This document shows, piece by piece, positions 25,966 through 34,570 of a stretch of DNA of 64,000 bases. Position 1 is the stretch's first letter. Every line of letters starts with the position of its first letter. The notes under the pieces were generated by a model. That model was not told the DNA's origin and ran no database searches. It worked only from the letters and a program-made list of their open reading frames with translations. This stretch comes from Priestia megaterium NBRC 15308 = ATCC 14581 (GTDB taxonomy: Bacteria; Bacillota; Bacilli; Bacillales; Bacillaceae_H). The stretch lies in NCBI RefSeq assembly GCF_000832985.1, contig NZ_CP009920.1, forward strand, positions 310,001 to 374,000, in the 5' to 3' direction. The translations under genes and the position numbers were made by a program.

Positions 25966-26598
25966 GTGACGTTATTTTTAACAAATGTGCTGCTCGGTCT
26001 TTCGATTGCCCTCCCCGTTGGCACGGTGACGATTGAAATGACAAAGCAAGGTTTAAAAAACGGGTTTCTTCACGGTTGGGTTGTCGGACTCGGGGGCATG
26101 ACGGTTGATTTATTACTAATTGTACTTCTTTACTCTGGACTGGCTTCTTTTTTATCGGCTCCTTTTATACAGCTTATCATGTGGCTTATAGGAGCGCTTT
26201 TTTTACTTTATATTGGCTATGACAGCATTAAACATGCCGACCATGATATAACGGCTCCTGGAGAGCACATAAAAAAGTCATTTGCCTCTTCTTATGTGAA
26301 CGGGATCTTTGTTGCGATTTCTCCTAGCAATCTCATTTTTTGGCTCAGCGTGTTTGGAACGGTGCTGACCAATTCGCTTCAATCCTCTCATTCTTTTCAT
26401 TTCTTGCTGATTGCTGCCGGAATATTAACAGGGATTTTAATTCATGACCTAGGCTTAATGACGATTGTCTCCGGAACTAGAAAAGTGCTGAATCAGCTTT
26501 ATATTAAATGGGTTTCTGTTGCGGCAGGATGTATCTTAATCGGTTTTTCATGCTATTTCCTCTACCGGTTTATTGGGAATCTGGGCATGTATTTTTAA
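25966..26598 (+). CDS. LysE family translocator
   Basis: The product (about 210 residues) has six membrane helices and the LysE/RhtB start pattern GLSIALPVGTVTIEMTKQGLKNGFLHGWVVGLGG, plus FVAISPSNLIFWLSVFGT in the middle. The family exports amino acids. Start is uncertain: GTG 25966 or TTG 25963, with AGAGG upstream; the frame is open back to 25945 but has no ribosome site there. Confidence 0.8.
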   Translation: MTLFLTNVLLGLSIALPVGTVTIEMTKQGLKNGFLHGWVVGLGGMTVDLLLIVLLYSGLASFLSAPFIQLIMWLIGALFLLYIGYDSIKHADHDITAPGEHIKKSFASSYVNGIFVAISPSNLIFWLSVFGTVLTNSLQSSHSFHFLLIAAGILTGILIHDLGLMTIVSGTRKVLNQLYIKWVSVAAGCILIGFSCYFLYRFIGNLGMYF

Positions 26599-26749
26599 TA
26601 TGACGTGCTATATCCCCTCTTTATCTAGTATAGAGAGGGAATTTTTATCATCTATCAGGGACTATCAGACAAAAAGTTCACAATTTCGTCACATTTCTAT
26701 TGATTTTTTTCTCTTTTTATACGAAAATATAAAAAAGGGAGGAAATATC

Positions 26750-26890
26750 ATGAAAATCAAAAAAGCACTTCGCATCTTTATTGGATCAAACGTCCTTGTA
26801 TTATTAACATTTGGCCTTCTTCCAGCACTATTAGTTAACCCTGATATTGACCTAATTCAATCATTTATTAATTATATAGGCAAGGATTAA
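26750..26890 (+). CDS. Small single-pass membrane protein, 46 aa
   Basis: ATG 26750 follows AAAGGGAGGAAATATC, a strong ribosome site. The protein has a basic MKIKKALRIF start, one membrane helix (about 10-30) and a short acidic tail. Function unknown. A terminator follows. Confidence 0.62.
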   Translation: MKIKKALRIFIGSNVLVLLTFGLLPALLVNPDIDLIQSFINYIGKD

Positions 26891-26931
26891 TCCTGCTTAA
26901 AATAATCTAAATTTTCAATCTATTATTTTAT

Positions 26932-26960
26932 AAAAAAAGACAGCGCAGGCTGTCTTTTTT
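26932..26960. terminator. Bidirectional terminator
   Basis: AAAAAAAGACAGC/GCTGTCTTTTTT hairpin between convergent genes. Confidence 0.87.
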
Positions 26961-26975
26961 AGTAGGTTTACACGT

Positions 26976-27389
26976 TTATTTAGTTGAAAACAGCTTTTTA
27001 ACATCCATTTTTTGATCTTTAACAATCGTATATGTCGCCTGTTTTTTATCTTCAAAGCTAAACGCTTTTATGTAGTCATTATCGTAAATCGTTAAGCCGT
27101 ACGCGTCTTTTCCATTTTCGACGATTTTTATCCAGTAAGCCTGGTCAAACTTTTGGTCGAGCTCCTTGCTTTTTTTTACTTCTACCTGTGACAAAGAGTG
27201 TACGATCTCTTTTATATTCTTTTTATCGTCTACTACACGCTTTCCTTCGTCTGTATCTATTTCAATACGCGTAACGTTTGCTTCATCTACTTTTATGACG
27301 TCTTTTAACTGATGGGCTTTCCCGGTATATGTAAAATAAAATACGACGATAAATAAAAGTGCAGCTATAATAATCGTTCTTTTTTTCAA
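26976..27389 (-). CDS. Membrane-anchored hypothetical protein, 137 aa
   Basis: An N-terminal membrane anchor (about 5-22) is followed by an extracytoplasmic domain with two parts: VTRIEIDTDEGKRVVDDKKNIKEIVHSL and WIKIVENGKDAYGLTIYDNDYIKAFSF. The fold is not recognised. AAAGGAGGTTCCTTTTG lies before ATG 27389. The small membrane gene at 27421 lies just upstream on the same strand and may be cotranscribed. Confidence 0.7.
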   Translation of the reverse strand: MKKRTIIIAALLFIVVFYFTYTGKAHQLKDVIKVDEANVTRIEIDTDEGKRVVDDKKNIKEIVHSLSQVEVKKSKELDQKFDQAYWIKIVENGKDAYGLTIYDNDYIKAFSFEDKKQATYTIVKDQKMDVKKLFSTK

Positions 27390-27420
27390 AAGGAACCTCC
27401 TTTTCTACATCACGCTGCAT

Positions 27421-27585
27421 TCACGTGATACACCTTTTTATTCCTCCTGTTCCGCAGCCCTTTAGTAGAATGCTGCTTCCTACAAGTAAACTATACGTTA
27501 ATCCCGGAACAGGAAGTACTAACGTTACCATCAACAGTAACATGCCCGTACTTGTAAGAGCTACTCCGGCAGCTCGATTTTTCAT
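27421..27585 (-). CDS. Small membrane protein, 54 aa
   Basis: On the minus strand ATG 27585 follows GGTGGTGAAAGGA. The product MKNRAAGVALTSTGMLLLMV... has two hydrophobic stretches and ends GGIKRCIT. It lies 31 bp upstream of the 137-residue protein gene and downstream of an XRE regulator gene, all on the same strand. The opposite-strand frame here has no ribosome site. Function unknown. Confidence 0.52.
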   Translation of the reverse strand: MKNRAAGVALTSTGMLLLMVTLVLPVPGLTYSLLVGSSILLKGCGTGGIKRCIT

Positions 27586-27746
27586 TCCTTTCACCACCGT
27601 TGCTCTGTAAATCTCTTTTTATAAAGTGATAGAAATAATATTGATCTACTATTTACTTATGTGCTTTTAGCTTATAGTACAGAAATGTCAAAACTTCTAC
27701 TAGTAAGATCACTACTTCACATTACCTTCTCTTTTTAACTAACTCA

Positions 27747-27947
27747 TCATGATTTATGAAATAAAAACAGCTCATCTACTGTTGCTCCCAACTCCTCAGC
27801 CAGCTGAAAAGCTAGCGTTAAGCTTGGATCATACTTATTGTTTTCAATTGCATTAATCGTTTGTCTCGATACGCCGCATACTTTTGCCAGTTCGTCTTGA
27901 GACATCTTTTTGCTTTTACGCAGTTCTTTAATTCGATTTTCCACCAT
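27747..27947 (-). CDS. XRE family transcriptional regulator, 66 aa
   Basis: The whole protein is one helix-turn-helix domain: LRKSKKMSQDELAKVCGVSRQTINAIENNKYDPSLTLAF, of the short YozG/YgzD type that usually pairs with a membrane protein gene. It has no sensor domain. The small membrane genes downstream on the same strand may be its targets. Start ATG 27947 has GATGAGTGATGA upstream. Confidence 0.85.
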   Translation of the reverse strand: MVENRIKELRKSKKMSQDELAKVCGVSRQTINAIENNKYDPSLTLAFQLAEELGATVDELFLFHKS

Positions 27948-28058
27948 TCATCACTCATCTCTAAAATGTAAAAAACTTTTTACATCCATATCTTATATTA
28001 TTTCCTTTGTTACTGTCAAATATGTTTGACAAAATAGAGTCTTTTACATAACTGAAAT

Positions 28059-28335
28059 AGAGGTTGGAACAAAAATAGGTTAGTTGAAGGACAATGCGAA
28101 CGAGTTTGATTAAGAATTCACCTCGCACTAATTTTTTTATAGGTATGGTGAACATAGGCTTCGTGTATGCAGGTGCTTCTAGCTGATGATTGGAGGGCAA
28201 AGCGAAGACTCCTGCGGGGAAAGCGGAACAGGTAAGACCCCACAGGAGCGCAAGCGACGAGGAGGCTCAGCGGCCGCCCGCGGAAAGCGAAGCCTTGCAC
28301 GGAAATCATTAGCGGTGCAAGAAGCAATTCATAGT
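28059..28335. repeat. Dispersed intergenic repeat, copy C
   Basis: Begins AGAGGTTGGAACAAAA. The GC-rich core at 28186-28310 reads ATTGGAGGGCAAAGCGAAGACT...GAGGAGGCTCAGCGGCCGCC...GAAGCCTTGCACGGAAATCA, the reverse complement of copy B. The far terminal AGAGGYTG end is not seen, so the copy may be truncated at the acetyltransferase gene. Confidence 0.8.
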
Positions 28336-28342
28336 AGTAACA

Positions 28343-28825
28343 TTAAAGCTTCTTACTCATATTAAACCACTTGACGCCTGCATGCTGAGACTCCGCAACT
28401 CCTTGATTCACATATCCGTTCTTTTCGTAAAAAGGAATCAATTCTTCTTTACATGTTAACGTAACCGTTAAGCGCTGTTTGTTCTGCGCTTGTTTTTCAA
28501 ACTCCCTTAGTAGCATACTGGCAATTCCTTTGTGATGATGCTTTGGATTTACAACGATACCTAAAATACTTTGATAACCGCCTGTCTCAGGGTTCGAAAT
28601 CGTTTTTTCAAACAAATCATCCGTAATAAACGGTGCTGAAATGACGGGACCGTTCACATATCCGATTATTTCTTCATTTTCTTGGGCGATGATAAACGTA
28701 TCAGGAATGGTGTTAATCCGCGTGATAAATGCATCTTTTGAGGCAGCTTCTTCGGGTGTAAAGCCTTTGTTTTCTAACGTAATTAATTGGTTTAAATCTT
28801 TTTTATCCACTTGTCTTATAATCAT
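28343..28825 (-). CDS. GNAT family N-acetyltransferase
   Basis: The 160-residue protein has LGIVVNPKHHHKGIASMLLREFEKQA (the acetyl-CoA site, about 88-113) and ends FYEKNGYVNQGVAESQHAG. ATG 28825 is used because AAAGGAAACGTTCC precedes it; an in-frame ATG at 28843 has no ribosome site. The substrate is unknown. Confidence 0.83.
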   Translation of the reverse strand: MIIRQVDKKDLNQLITLENKGFTPEEAASKDAFITRINTIPDTFIIAQENEEIIGYVNGPVISAPFITDDLFEKTISNPETGGYQSILGIVVNPKHHHKGIASMLLREFEKQAQNKQRLTVTLTCKEELIPFYEKNGYVNQGVAESQHAGVKWFNMSKKL

Positions 28826-28921
28826 TGGAACGTTTCCTTTCATTATGTATTTCTCTTTTTTCTCTAAAAGCTTCTATTACATATAACTATCTCTTTCTAC
28901 TATATATAAAAATGCCCAAAC

Positions 28922-28962
28922 AAAAAAGGATTGACCTCTGCAGCATACAGAATTCAATCCTA
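28922..28962 (-). terminator. Terminator of the acetate transporter gene
   Basis: Minus strand AGGATTGAATTCTG...CAGAGGTCAATCCTTTTTTG forms a long hairpin with a T run. Confidence 0.75.
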
Positions 28963-28987
28963 CTTCGCTTTTTAATTAACGTCTTGA

Positions 28988-29605
28988 TTATTTGATAAAT
29001 GCACCAAACGGCTTGCCCACCGGAAGCACAACTCGACCGTAGTGAGTATTTAATACAGCCGCTGCAGATCCATAGAATGAAAACAGAGCAATCAATAGCT
29101 CTGACACTGCCGCTAGTAAGTGCGTGTATTCATATGCCACACCAAATGTACTTAGCGATAATCCAATAAATAAGAAATCAATCAACACAAAAATAATAAA
29201 TAATACTTTATGAGTGCCCATTGCGCCAACTGTCATAAAAACGCTGAAAATTAAGTAGCCGACAAAAGCAAATGCGAGCTGCTTCGGATCCGCTTCTTTT
29301 GCGAGCGCTTCCCCAAATGCTCCAAGCTGAATAAGCCATGTCATAGCTACACCTAGCCAAAATAATCCGAAGGCACCAAAAGCCGTTGCGCCGAAGGTAT
29401 TATTATGTTTGAAATCTTGCATAGACGCGATTAGCTGCCCTATCCCGCCTAAAAAAATTGCCCATGGCAATACCAATGAAACACCATCGGTTACCCCAAG
29501 CTTTTGAAACGATGCAACAAGTGTCACCATGGCAAGTCCGAATAGGCCTAGCGCTGATGGATCTGCTGTTACAATTTTAACGTGCTGCGTACTGTTGTTA
29601 CTCAT
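28988..29605 (-). CDS. Acetate uptake transporter, AceTr family (YaaH/SatP/GPR1)
   Basis: The 205-residue protein has six membrane helices and the family start DPSALGLFGLAMVTLVASF, equivalent to the NPAPLGL motif. GGIGQLIASMQDFKHNNTFGATAFGAFGLFW is also diagnostic. These proteins take up acetate or succinate. RBS AGGGAGGTAAAAC precedes ATG 29605. It appears monocistronic. Confidence 0.88.
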   Translation of the reverse strand: MSNNSTQHVKIVTADPSALGLFGLAMVTLVASFQKLGVTDGVSLVLPWAIFLGGIGQLIASMQDFKHNNTFGATAFGAFGLFWLGVAMTWLIQLGAFGEALAKEADPKQLAFAFVGYLIFSVFMTVGAMGTHKVLFIIFVLIDFLFIGLSLSTFGVAYEYTHLLAAVSELLIALFSFYGSAAAVLNTHYGRVVLPVGKPFGAFIK

Positions 29606-29702
29606 GTTTTACCTCCCTGATTTTAAAAACACCTTTAAAAAGATACAAAAATCTACGGGAAGTGTCAATGGATATTTTTGGCCTTTAAAAAACCCATAAG
29701 AC

Positions 29703-29731
29703 CAAGCAGTGTAGCGTTTACACTGCTTGAT
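29703..29731 (-). terminator. Terminator of metE
   Basis: AAGCAGTGTA/TACACTGCTT hairpin 17 bp past the metE stop codon. The T run on the minus side is weak. Confidence 0.6.
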
Positions 29732-29747
29732 CTTTACTTTCTTGTTA

Positions 29748-32042
29748 TTAAACGTTTTGTAATAAATTTTGTCTTGTTTGTTTTGCAGACTCAACCATCA
29801 CTTTTAAAGCTTCAACCGTCTCGCTGATTCCTCTTGTTTTAAGGCCGCAGTCGGGATTAATCCAAAATAATGCAGGATCAAGCACCTTTAGAGCGCGGTC
29901 AATGTTTCGTGTCAGCTCTTCAAGCTTCGGCACGCGCGGACTGTGGATATCATATACGCCAAGTCCAATTCCTTGATTGTACGTATGTTCTTCAAACGCA
30001 TAAATTAATTCACCGTGGCTTTTAGACGTTTCAATGGAAATGACGTCGGCATCAAGCGCTTTGATCGCATCAATAATCTCTTCGAATTCTGAATAGCACA
30101 TATGCGTGTGAATTTGCGTCTCGTTTTGCACCGATACCGTCGCTAGCTTGAAGGCATACACCGCAGCATTTAAGTAGCTGTTCCAGTTTTCTCGTTTTAA
30201 CGGCAATCCTTCACGCAGCGCCGGTTCATCTACTTGAATCATTGAAATGCCCCGACTTTCAAGTGCTTCTACTTCTTTTCTAAGAGCAAGCGCAATTTGA
30301 TTTGCGACGTCGTAGCGCGGGATATCATCACGCACAAACGACCAGTTTAAAATCGTAATCGGACCCGTCAGCATTCCTTTAACCGGCTTATCGGTTAGAG
30401 ATTGTGCGTAGATCGTTTCTTTTATCGTCATCGCCTGTTCGTACGAGACATCTCCGTAAATAAGCGGCGGTTTCACGCAGCGAGAACCGTAAGATTGCAC
30501 CCAGCCAAACTTCGTAAACTGAAAGCCTCCTAATTTTTCACCGAAGTACTCAACCATGTCCGTACGCTCAAACTCTCCGTGCACAAGTACATCTAAGCCG
30601 ATATTTTCTTGAATTTCAATCCATTTTTTGATTTCCTCGTTAATGTACGCTTCATATGCTTCGTCTGTTAGTTCTCCTTTACGCCATTTTAGACGCTCTT
30701 TTCGCACTTCTTTTGTTTGCGGAAAGCTTCCAATCGTTGTCGTTGGAAGAAGCGGCAGCTGAAACGCTTCTTGCTGAACGCGTTGACGTACGTCAAACGG
30801 CGCTTGGCGCTCTGCTTTATAACTGTGCAGCTGCTTCAGCTCTTTTTGCACGTCTTGATGATTTCGAAAAGATGATCCATTTAATGCTTGAATCGCTTGT
30901 TTGCTTACACTTATTTCTTTTTCTATTGCTTCTTTTCCTTGCTGTACCGCTTTCGTTAACAGCGTGATTTCCTTCAGCTTTTCATCTGCAAAAGAGAGCG
31001 CATTTTTCAATACTGGATCAATCGTCTCTTCATTTTTTACCGTGACAGGAACATGTAATAGACTTGATGAAGGCTGCAGAATCAAACGGTCTTTTGATAC
31101 GGCTTCTTCAATTTCACTAAGCGTTAAAAGTTGTTCATCCAATTTTTCACGCCAAATGTTTCGTCCGTCAATCACTCCTGCTGCCAGCACTTTATCAGTT
31201 GGAAAACCATATTTATTAAGCGCCGTGAGATTTTCGCCTCGGTCATGTACAAAATCTAAGCCAATACCACGAACAGGAAGAGCAACTACTTCTTTATAGT
31301 GATTAACGCTGTCAAAATACGTTTGCAAAATAACTTTTACATTCGGTGCCGCTTCCTTCAAAGTTTGATAGACTTCTCTGTACAGCGCGATTTCTTCTTT
31401 TGATAGCGTTGTAGCTAAAACCGGCTCATCTATCTGCACCCACTCGACGCCTTCTGCCTGCAGCTCCGCTAAAATAGTTGCATAAAGCGGAACAAATTGT
31501 TCAACTACTTTTTCAAATTCACTTTCTTTATATCCTTTTGACAGCTTCACAAATGTTACTGGACCTAAAATAACGGGTTTACCTTTGATATTCAGCTTTT
31601 CTTTTGCTTCTTTGTAAAATTGAAGCGGTCGATTTTCTACAAGTGCCGGCGTACATTCCTCAAGCTCGGGTACGATGTAGTGATAATTTGTGTTAAACCA
31701 TTTTGTCATCGTAGAAGCTACCGCACCTTTTGTTCCTCGCGCGATGTCAAAATACGTTTCAAGCGATACCGGTCCTCCGTCATATTCAAAGCGCTTTGGC
31801 ACCAAACCAAACATAGCGACTGTATCTAACACGTGATCGTATAAGCTAAAATCGCCGACTGGAATCAGTTCAATTCCTGCGTCACGCTGTTTTTTCAGAT
31901 GCTCAAGACGAAGAGCTTCAATTTCCTGTAGAAAGATATCTTTCTCTAGTTTTCCTGCCCAAAACTGCTCAAGCGCTTTTTTCCATTCTCGTTTTTCACC
32001 AATTCTTGGATAACCTACATTTGAACTTTTTACACTGCTCAT
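29748..32042 (-). CDS. metE: Cobalamin-independent methionine synthase
   Basis: The 764-residue enzyme transfers methyl from methyltetrahydrofolate to homocysteine without B12. The N-terminal barrel starts [20 protein letters not shown]; the C-terminal barrel has [14 protein letters not shown] and the zinc site His and Cys in THMCYSEF, Glu in [11 protein letters not shown] and Cys in [10 protein letters not shown]. Length is normal. ATG 32042 is used, with CAGGGAGTGG upstream; GTG 32051 would overlap that site. Transcription should start near 32599 and read through an S-box and a B12 riboswitch, so the enzyme is made only when both methionine/SAM and adenosylcobalamin are low. Confidence 0.96.
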   Translation of the reverse strand: MSSVKSSNVGYPRIGEKREWKKALEQFWAGKLEKDIFLQEIEALRLEHLKKQRDAGIELIPVGDFSLYDHVLDTVAMFGLVPKRFEYDGGPVSLETYFDIARGTKGAVASTMTKWFNTNYHYIVPELEECTPALVENRPLQFYKEAKEKLNIKGKPVILGPVTFVKLSKGYKESEFEKVVEQFVPLYATILAELQAEGVEWVQIDEPVLATTLSKEEIALYREVYQTLKEAAPNVKVILQTYFDSVNHYKEVVALPVRGIGLDFVHDRGENLTALNKYGFPTDKVLAAGVIDGRNIWREKLDEQLLTLSEIEEAVSKDRLILQPSSSLLHVPVTVKNEETIDPVLKNALSFADEKLKEITLLTKAVQQGKEAIEKEISVSKQAIQALNGSSFRNHQDVQKELKQLHSYKAERQAPFDVRQRVQQEAFQLPLLPTTTIGSFPQTKEVRKERLKWRKGELTDEAYEAYINEEIKKWIEIQENIGLDVLVHGEFERTDMVEYFGEKLGGFQFTKFGWVQSYGSRCVKPPLIYGDVSYEQAMTIKETIYAQSLTDKPVKGMLTGPITILNWSFVRDDIPRYDVANQIALALRKEVEALESRGISMIQVDEPALREGLPLKRENWNSYLNAAVYAFKLATVSVQNETQIHTHMCYSEFEEIIDAIKALDADVISIETSKSHGELIYAFEEHTYNQGIGLGVYDIHSPRVPKLEELTRNIDRALKVLDPALFWINPDCGLKTRGISETVEALKVMVESAKQTRQNLLQNV

Positions 32043-32079
32043 TTTTTCCACTCCCTGTATATTTTTTTATCGATAAACT

Positions 32080-32113
32080 AAAAAATCTCTCTTTTCGAAA
32101 TGAAAAGAGAGAT
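32080..32113 (-). terminator. Terminator of the B12 riboswitch expression platform
   Basis: Minus strand ATCTCTCTTTTC-ATTTC-GAAAAGAGAGAT followed by six T, between the cobalamin aptamer and metE. Confidence 0.85.
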
Positions 32114-32198
32114 GATACGCATACTTAACTAAAGTTGAGATAGTCTGTTTTTCTCAACACGTATTCCTCACTCCTCTCTATATCCCGTAGAGCTTAAG

Positions 32199-32370
32199 TG
32201 CATACAACAGGCAGGTCTCCTGACTTAGGTTCATCGCTTCTTATCCCTTCCCATTTCAACATGAAACAGTGGTTAATAAGTTGCTCCCCATTACAGTGGC
32301 GGGACCGCGCCGGCTTTTCACCGATCTTCCCTTTTAAGCTGCGTACATTCGTTACACAGCACCTGATGCA
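32199..32370 (-). promoter_or_regulatory. Adenosylcobalamin riboswitch of metE
   Basis: The minus strand carries the B12-element core in order: TTAAAAGGGAA, GGTGAAAAGCCGGCGCGGTCC, CGCCACTGTAA and AAGTCAGGAGACCTGCCTGT. P1 can form from TGCAT ends. A terminator follows at 32080-32113. Binding should stop transcription before metE, which is useful when the B12-dependent enzyme can work. Confidence 0.94.
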
Positions 32371-32410
32371 TTTTTATAAAATTGTTCATTCAAAACACCT
32401 TCACATAAAA

Positions 32411-32442
32411 TAAAAAGCCTCTCTATCATGAATAGAGAGGCA
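32411..32442 (-). terminator. Terminator of the S-box expression platform
   Basis: Minus strand GCCTCTCTAT-TCATG-ATAGAGAGGC followed by TTTTTATTTT. It lies between the SAM aptamer and the cobalamin aptamer, so each aptamer has its own switch. Confidence 0.88.
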
Positions 32443-32459
32443 TAGTATCTATGAAATCC

Positions 32460-32571
32460 TCTCTTATTTTTCAAAGCTGTACGCTTTGCAGGATGTAGCA
32501 CCTTTTTAACAAGAATGTTAAATGGTTGCCGGGCTTCACAGGGCCAGTCCCTCCGCCTCTCTCAATAAGAG
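32460..32571 (-). promoter_or_regulatory. SAM-I (S-box) riboswitch of metE
   Basis: Minus strand shows the S-box signature: CTCTTATTGAGAGAGGCGGA, GGGACTGGCCCTGTGAAGCC, CGGCAACC, AAGGTGCTACATCCTGC and a closing AAAATAAGAGAGG. It is the first element of the leader. Its terminator is at 32411-32442. Confidence 0.95.
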
Positions 32572-32605
32572 TTTTAATTGTTTATAATATTTTGAATGTA
32601 GAGCC

Positions 32606-32634
32606 ATCTTAACACCTTAGATTTATGCTGTCAA
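32606..32634 (-). promoter_or_regulatory. Sigma-A promoter of the metE leader
   Basis: On the minus strand TTGACA, a 17-base spacer, then TAAGAT. Transcription would begin about 28 bases before the S-box. Confidence 0.75.
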
Positions 32635-32651
32635 AAGAAATTGCAAAAAAA

Positions 32652-32903
32652 TTAGTTTTCAGGAGGTGCTGACGCTAATTTTTGTCTTAACAATTTGTAA
32701 TCGTCTTTTCGATGTGTTTCGATCAAGTCTTTTGCTCCTTGGTGATATCCTGACGAATAAATGTACTCTACTGCTGTTTCAATAAGCTTTCTTTTTTCTT
32801 CGGCACACTCCCGGTCCATTAAGGGGAACAGTCTACCTAAAAGGTCATTTAAATCTTCCTTGATAAAACGATTAAGTCCTTCTTGCATCTTTTCGTTTGC
32901 CAT
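32652..32903 (-). CDS. Hypothetical protein, 83 aa
   Basis: A soluble, mainly helical protein (MANEKMQEGLNRFIKEDLNDLL..., ECAEEKRKLIETAVEYIYSSGYHQGAKDLIETHRKDDYKLLRQ). AAATGGAGGAGCAATC precedes ATG 32903. It lies upstream of the metE promoter on the same strand. No family is recognised. Confidence 0.68.
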   Translation of the reverse strand: MANEKMQEGLNRFIKEDLNDLLGRLFPLMDRECAEEKRKLIETAVEYIYSSGYHQGAKDLIETHRKDDYKLLRQKLASAPPEN

Positions 32904-33140
32904 GATTGCTCCTCCATTTGCTGTGTATATTCTAAGCCTCTATAAACAGGCAGTTCACTGTGAATTTTAAGATAAAGTTAAGTCATTAAACAGTATATCA
33001 AGTGAATGTTTTTCTTTAATTACATATGTAATACAAATATATGACAAATATAGAGAATATATCATCATTCATTATCTATTATAACGTTTGACTGAACCTT
33101 CTGCTACAAGGTTTCGTTAAGAGTTATGCACATTTTCCCA

Positions 33141-33409
33141 AAAGAGGTTGAGACATAACGAAATGAATTCAATCTAAAGGCAAATGGGATACATGAGCTG
33201 AATCGCTTGTGACACCGCAGTTGATTTCCGTACAAGACTTCGCTTCCCGCAGGAGTCTTCGTCTTGTCCTCCAATCACCTGCTAGAAAGATCTATACACA
33301 TGAAACCTACGTTTACCCTAACAAAAAAAACGAACCACTAATCAAACATCTTGATCAATGGTTCGTTTTTCATTTCGTCTAAAACCCTTTTGTCCCAGCC
33401 TCTTTTTTT
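33141..33409. repeat. Dispersed intergenic repeat, copy D (short core)
   Basis: Starts AAAGAGGTTGAGACATAACG and ends TTGTCCCAGCCTCTTTTTTT, giving imperfect terminal inverted repeats. The core is shortened to GATTTCCGTACAAGACTTCG then CCCGCAGGAGTCTTCGTCTTG, with the middle found in copies B, C and E missing. A perfect-looking hairpin AACGAACCAC...TGGTTCGTTTTT is at 33328-33371. Confidence 0.82.
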
Positions 33410-33435
33410 GAACCTAGCTTTCTACTTTCTTGTTT

Positions 33436-34311
33436 TTACAAACAATTTCTTCGAGGTCGTCCAAAATCCTTCCAAAGAAGAGGACCTAAAATGTCGTACC
33501 TGCTTACAAAAAACTCTGTAAAATTATAATTATTTAAAATTAAAGGCGGCTCAAAATCAAGGGGAGCACCGGCGCCTCCTGACAATACAAAATCAGTGCC
33601 TCTTCCAAGCGTAAACGACCCGTTTCTGTTTTTTCTAATAAACTGCTCGTCATACGCATGCACGTGGCTGACTAACACTTTTTTTACGCGGTGTTCTTGA
33701 ATTAAATCAAAAAATTCTTGACTTTGAGGAGTCGTTACAGGAAACCCTTCAAGATTTGACCACCGGCCAATATTTGGCTGCGCATGCATGGCTACAACGG
33801 TATTACGAGGAGCATCCTCTAGCTGCTGCTCTAAATAATTCAGCTCTCTATCTGTAAATCCATATATTTTATTCTTGGGACTGATGACATTATTTAGTGC
33901 GATGCACCGGAAGTTGAAGACAGGAATATCGATAACCCAGTGTACTTTTCCGATAGTGGCTCTGAAGTTTTCGAGATTGCTTTCATCAAGGTACAGTTCA
34001 TCATGATTCCCTACGCATACAAACATAGGAATGTTTGGTGCGATTTTTTCAACAACCTTAACAAAGTGCTCCAAATATTCTTTTTTCCCTGTATAGACGG
34101 TGTCTCCCCCATGAATAATAAACAGCGGGTTCAATTCCACCGCCTTTTTTAATACAAGCTCAAATTCACCGCTCATCGTGAAACAATTATCGTTTGGTCC
34201 GTCACCTCTGCTGTCTCCCATAAAAACAAAGTTAAATGGATCTCTCGGATTTAATTGTTTAATTCTTTGCTTTAATATCTTTTCAGAACGTTCATGAAGC
34301 GTCAAATTCAT
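33436..34311 (-). CDS. Calcineurin-like metallophosphoesterase
   Basis: The 291-residue protein has the metallophosphoesterase motifs in order: FMGDSRGD (D-x-R here in place of D-x-H), GGDTVYTG, GNHDE, MHAQPN and SHVHAYDEQ. The first motif variant DSRGD is used by some family members. It has no signal peptide. ATG 34311 is used; TTG 34314 is adjacent. Substrate could be a nucleotide, phospholipid or phosphoprotein; nothing near suggests which. Confidence 0.85.
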   Translation of the reverse strand: MNLTLHERSEKILKQRIKQLNPRDPFNFVFMGDSRGDGPNDNCFTMSGEFELVLKKAVELNPLFIIHGGDTVYTGKKEYLEHFVKVVEKIAPNIPMFVCVGNHDELYLDESNLENFRATIGKVHWVIDIPVFNFRCIALNNVISPKNKIYGFTDRELNYLEQQLEDAPRNTVVAMHAQPNIGRWSNLEGFPVTTPQSQEFFDLIQEHRVKKVLVSHVHAYDEQFIRKNRNGSFTLGRGTDFVLSGGAGAPLDFEPPLILNNYNFTEFFVSRYDILGPLLWKDFGRPRRNCL

Positions 34312-34510
34312 CAACTAGTTAATCCCCCTATTAATAAATAAATTTAGTTAAAAGTAAACAAGCTTACTTATTTATATGAGAATTTGTTGATGGTGGTCAC
34401 TACCTTCTTGTAAGCAGAACGCACATTTAAATTAGTTTCCATAGCCTATCTATCCTTTCATTTTGTTAAGCACTGATAGGACAACATAAAAGCTAGAATC
34501 CTACTAATCT

Positions 34511-34549
34511 AAAAAAAGAACCCCTTGTTGAGATAGCAAAGGGTTCTTA
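34511..34549 (-). terminator. Terminator of the sugar transporter gene
   Basis: Minus strand AAGAACCC...GGGTTCTTTTTTT hairpin, 22 bp past the stop codon. Confidence 0.82.
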
Positions 34550-34570
34550 CAATTAGAGCGTTCACCATAA

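Noticed and set aside
27425-27610. 61-codon plus-strand frame
   Set aside because: No ribosome site; the opposite strand has a better-supported small membrane protein.
28118-28327. 69-codon frame across repeat copy C
   Set aside because: It translates the GC-rich repeat core, which is non-coding in all copies.
32198-32413. 71-codon plus-strand frame before metE
   Set aside because: It is the reverse complement of the cobalamin riboswitch and its flank.
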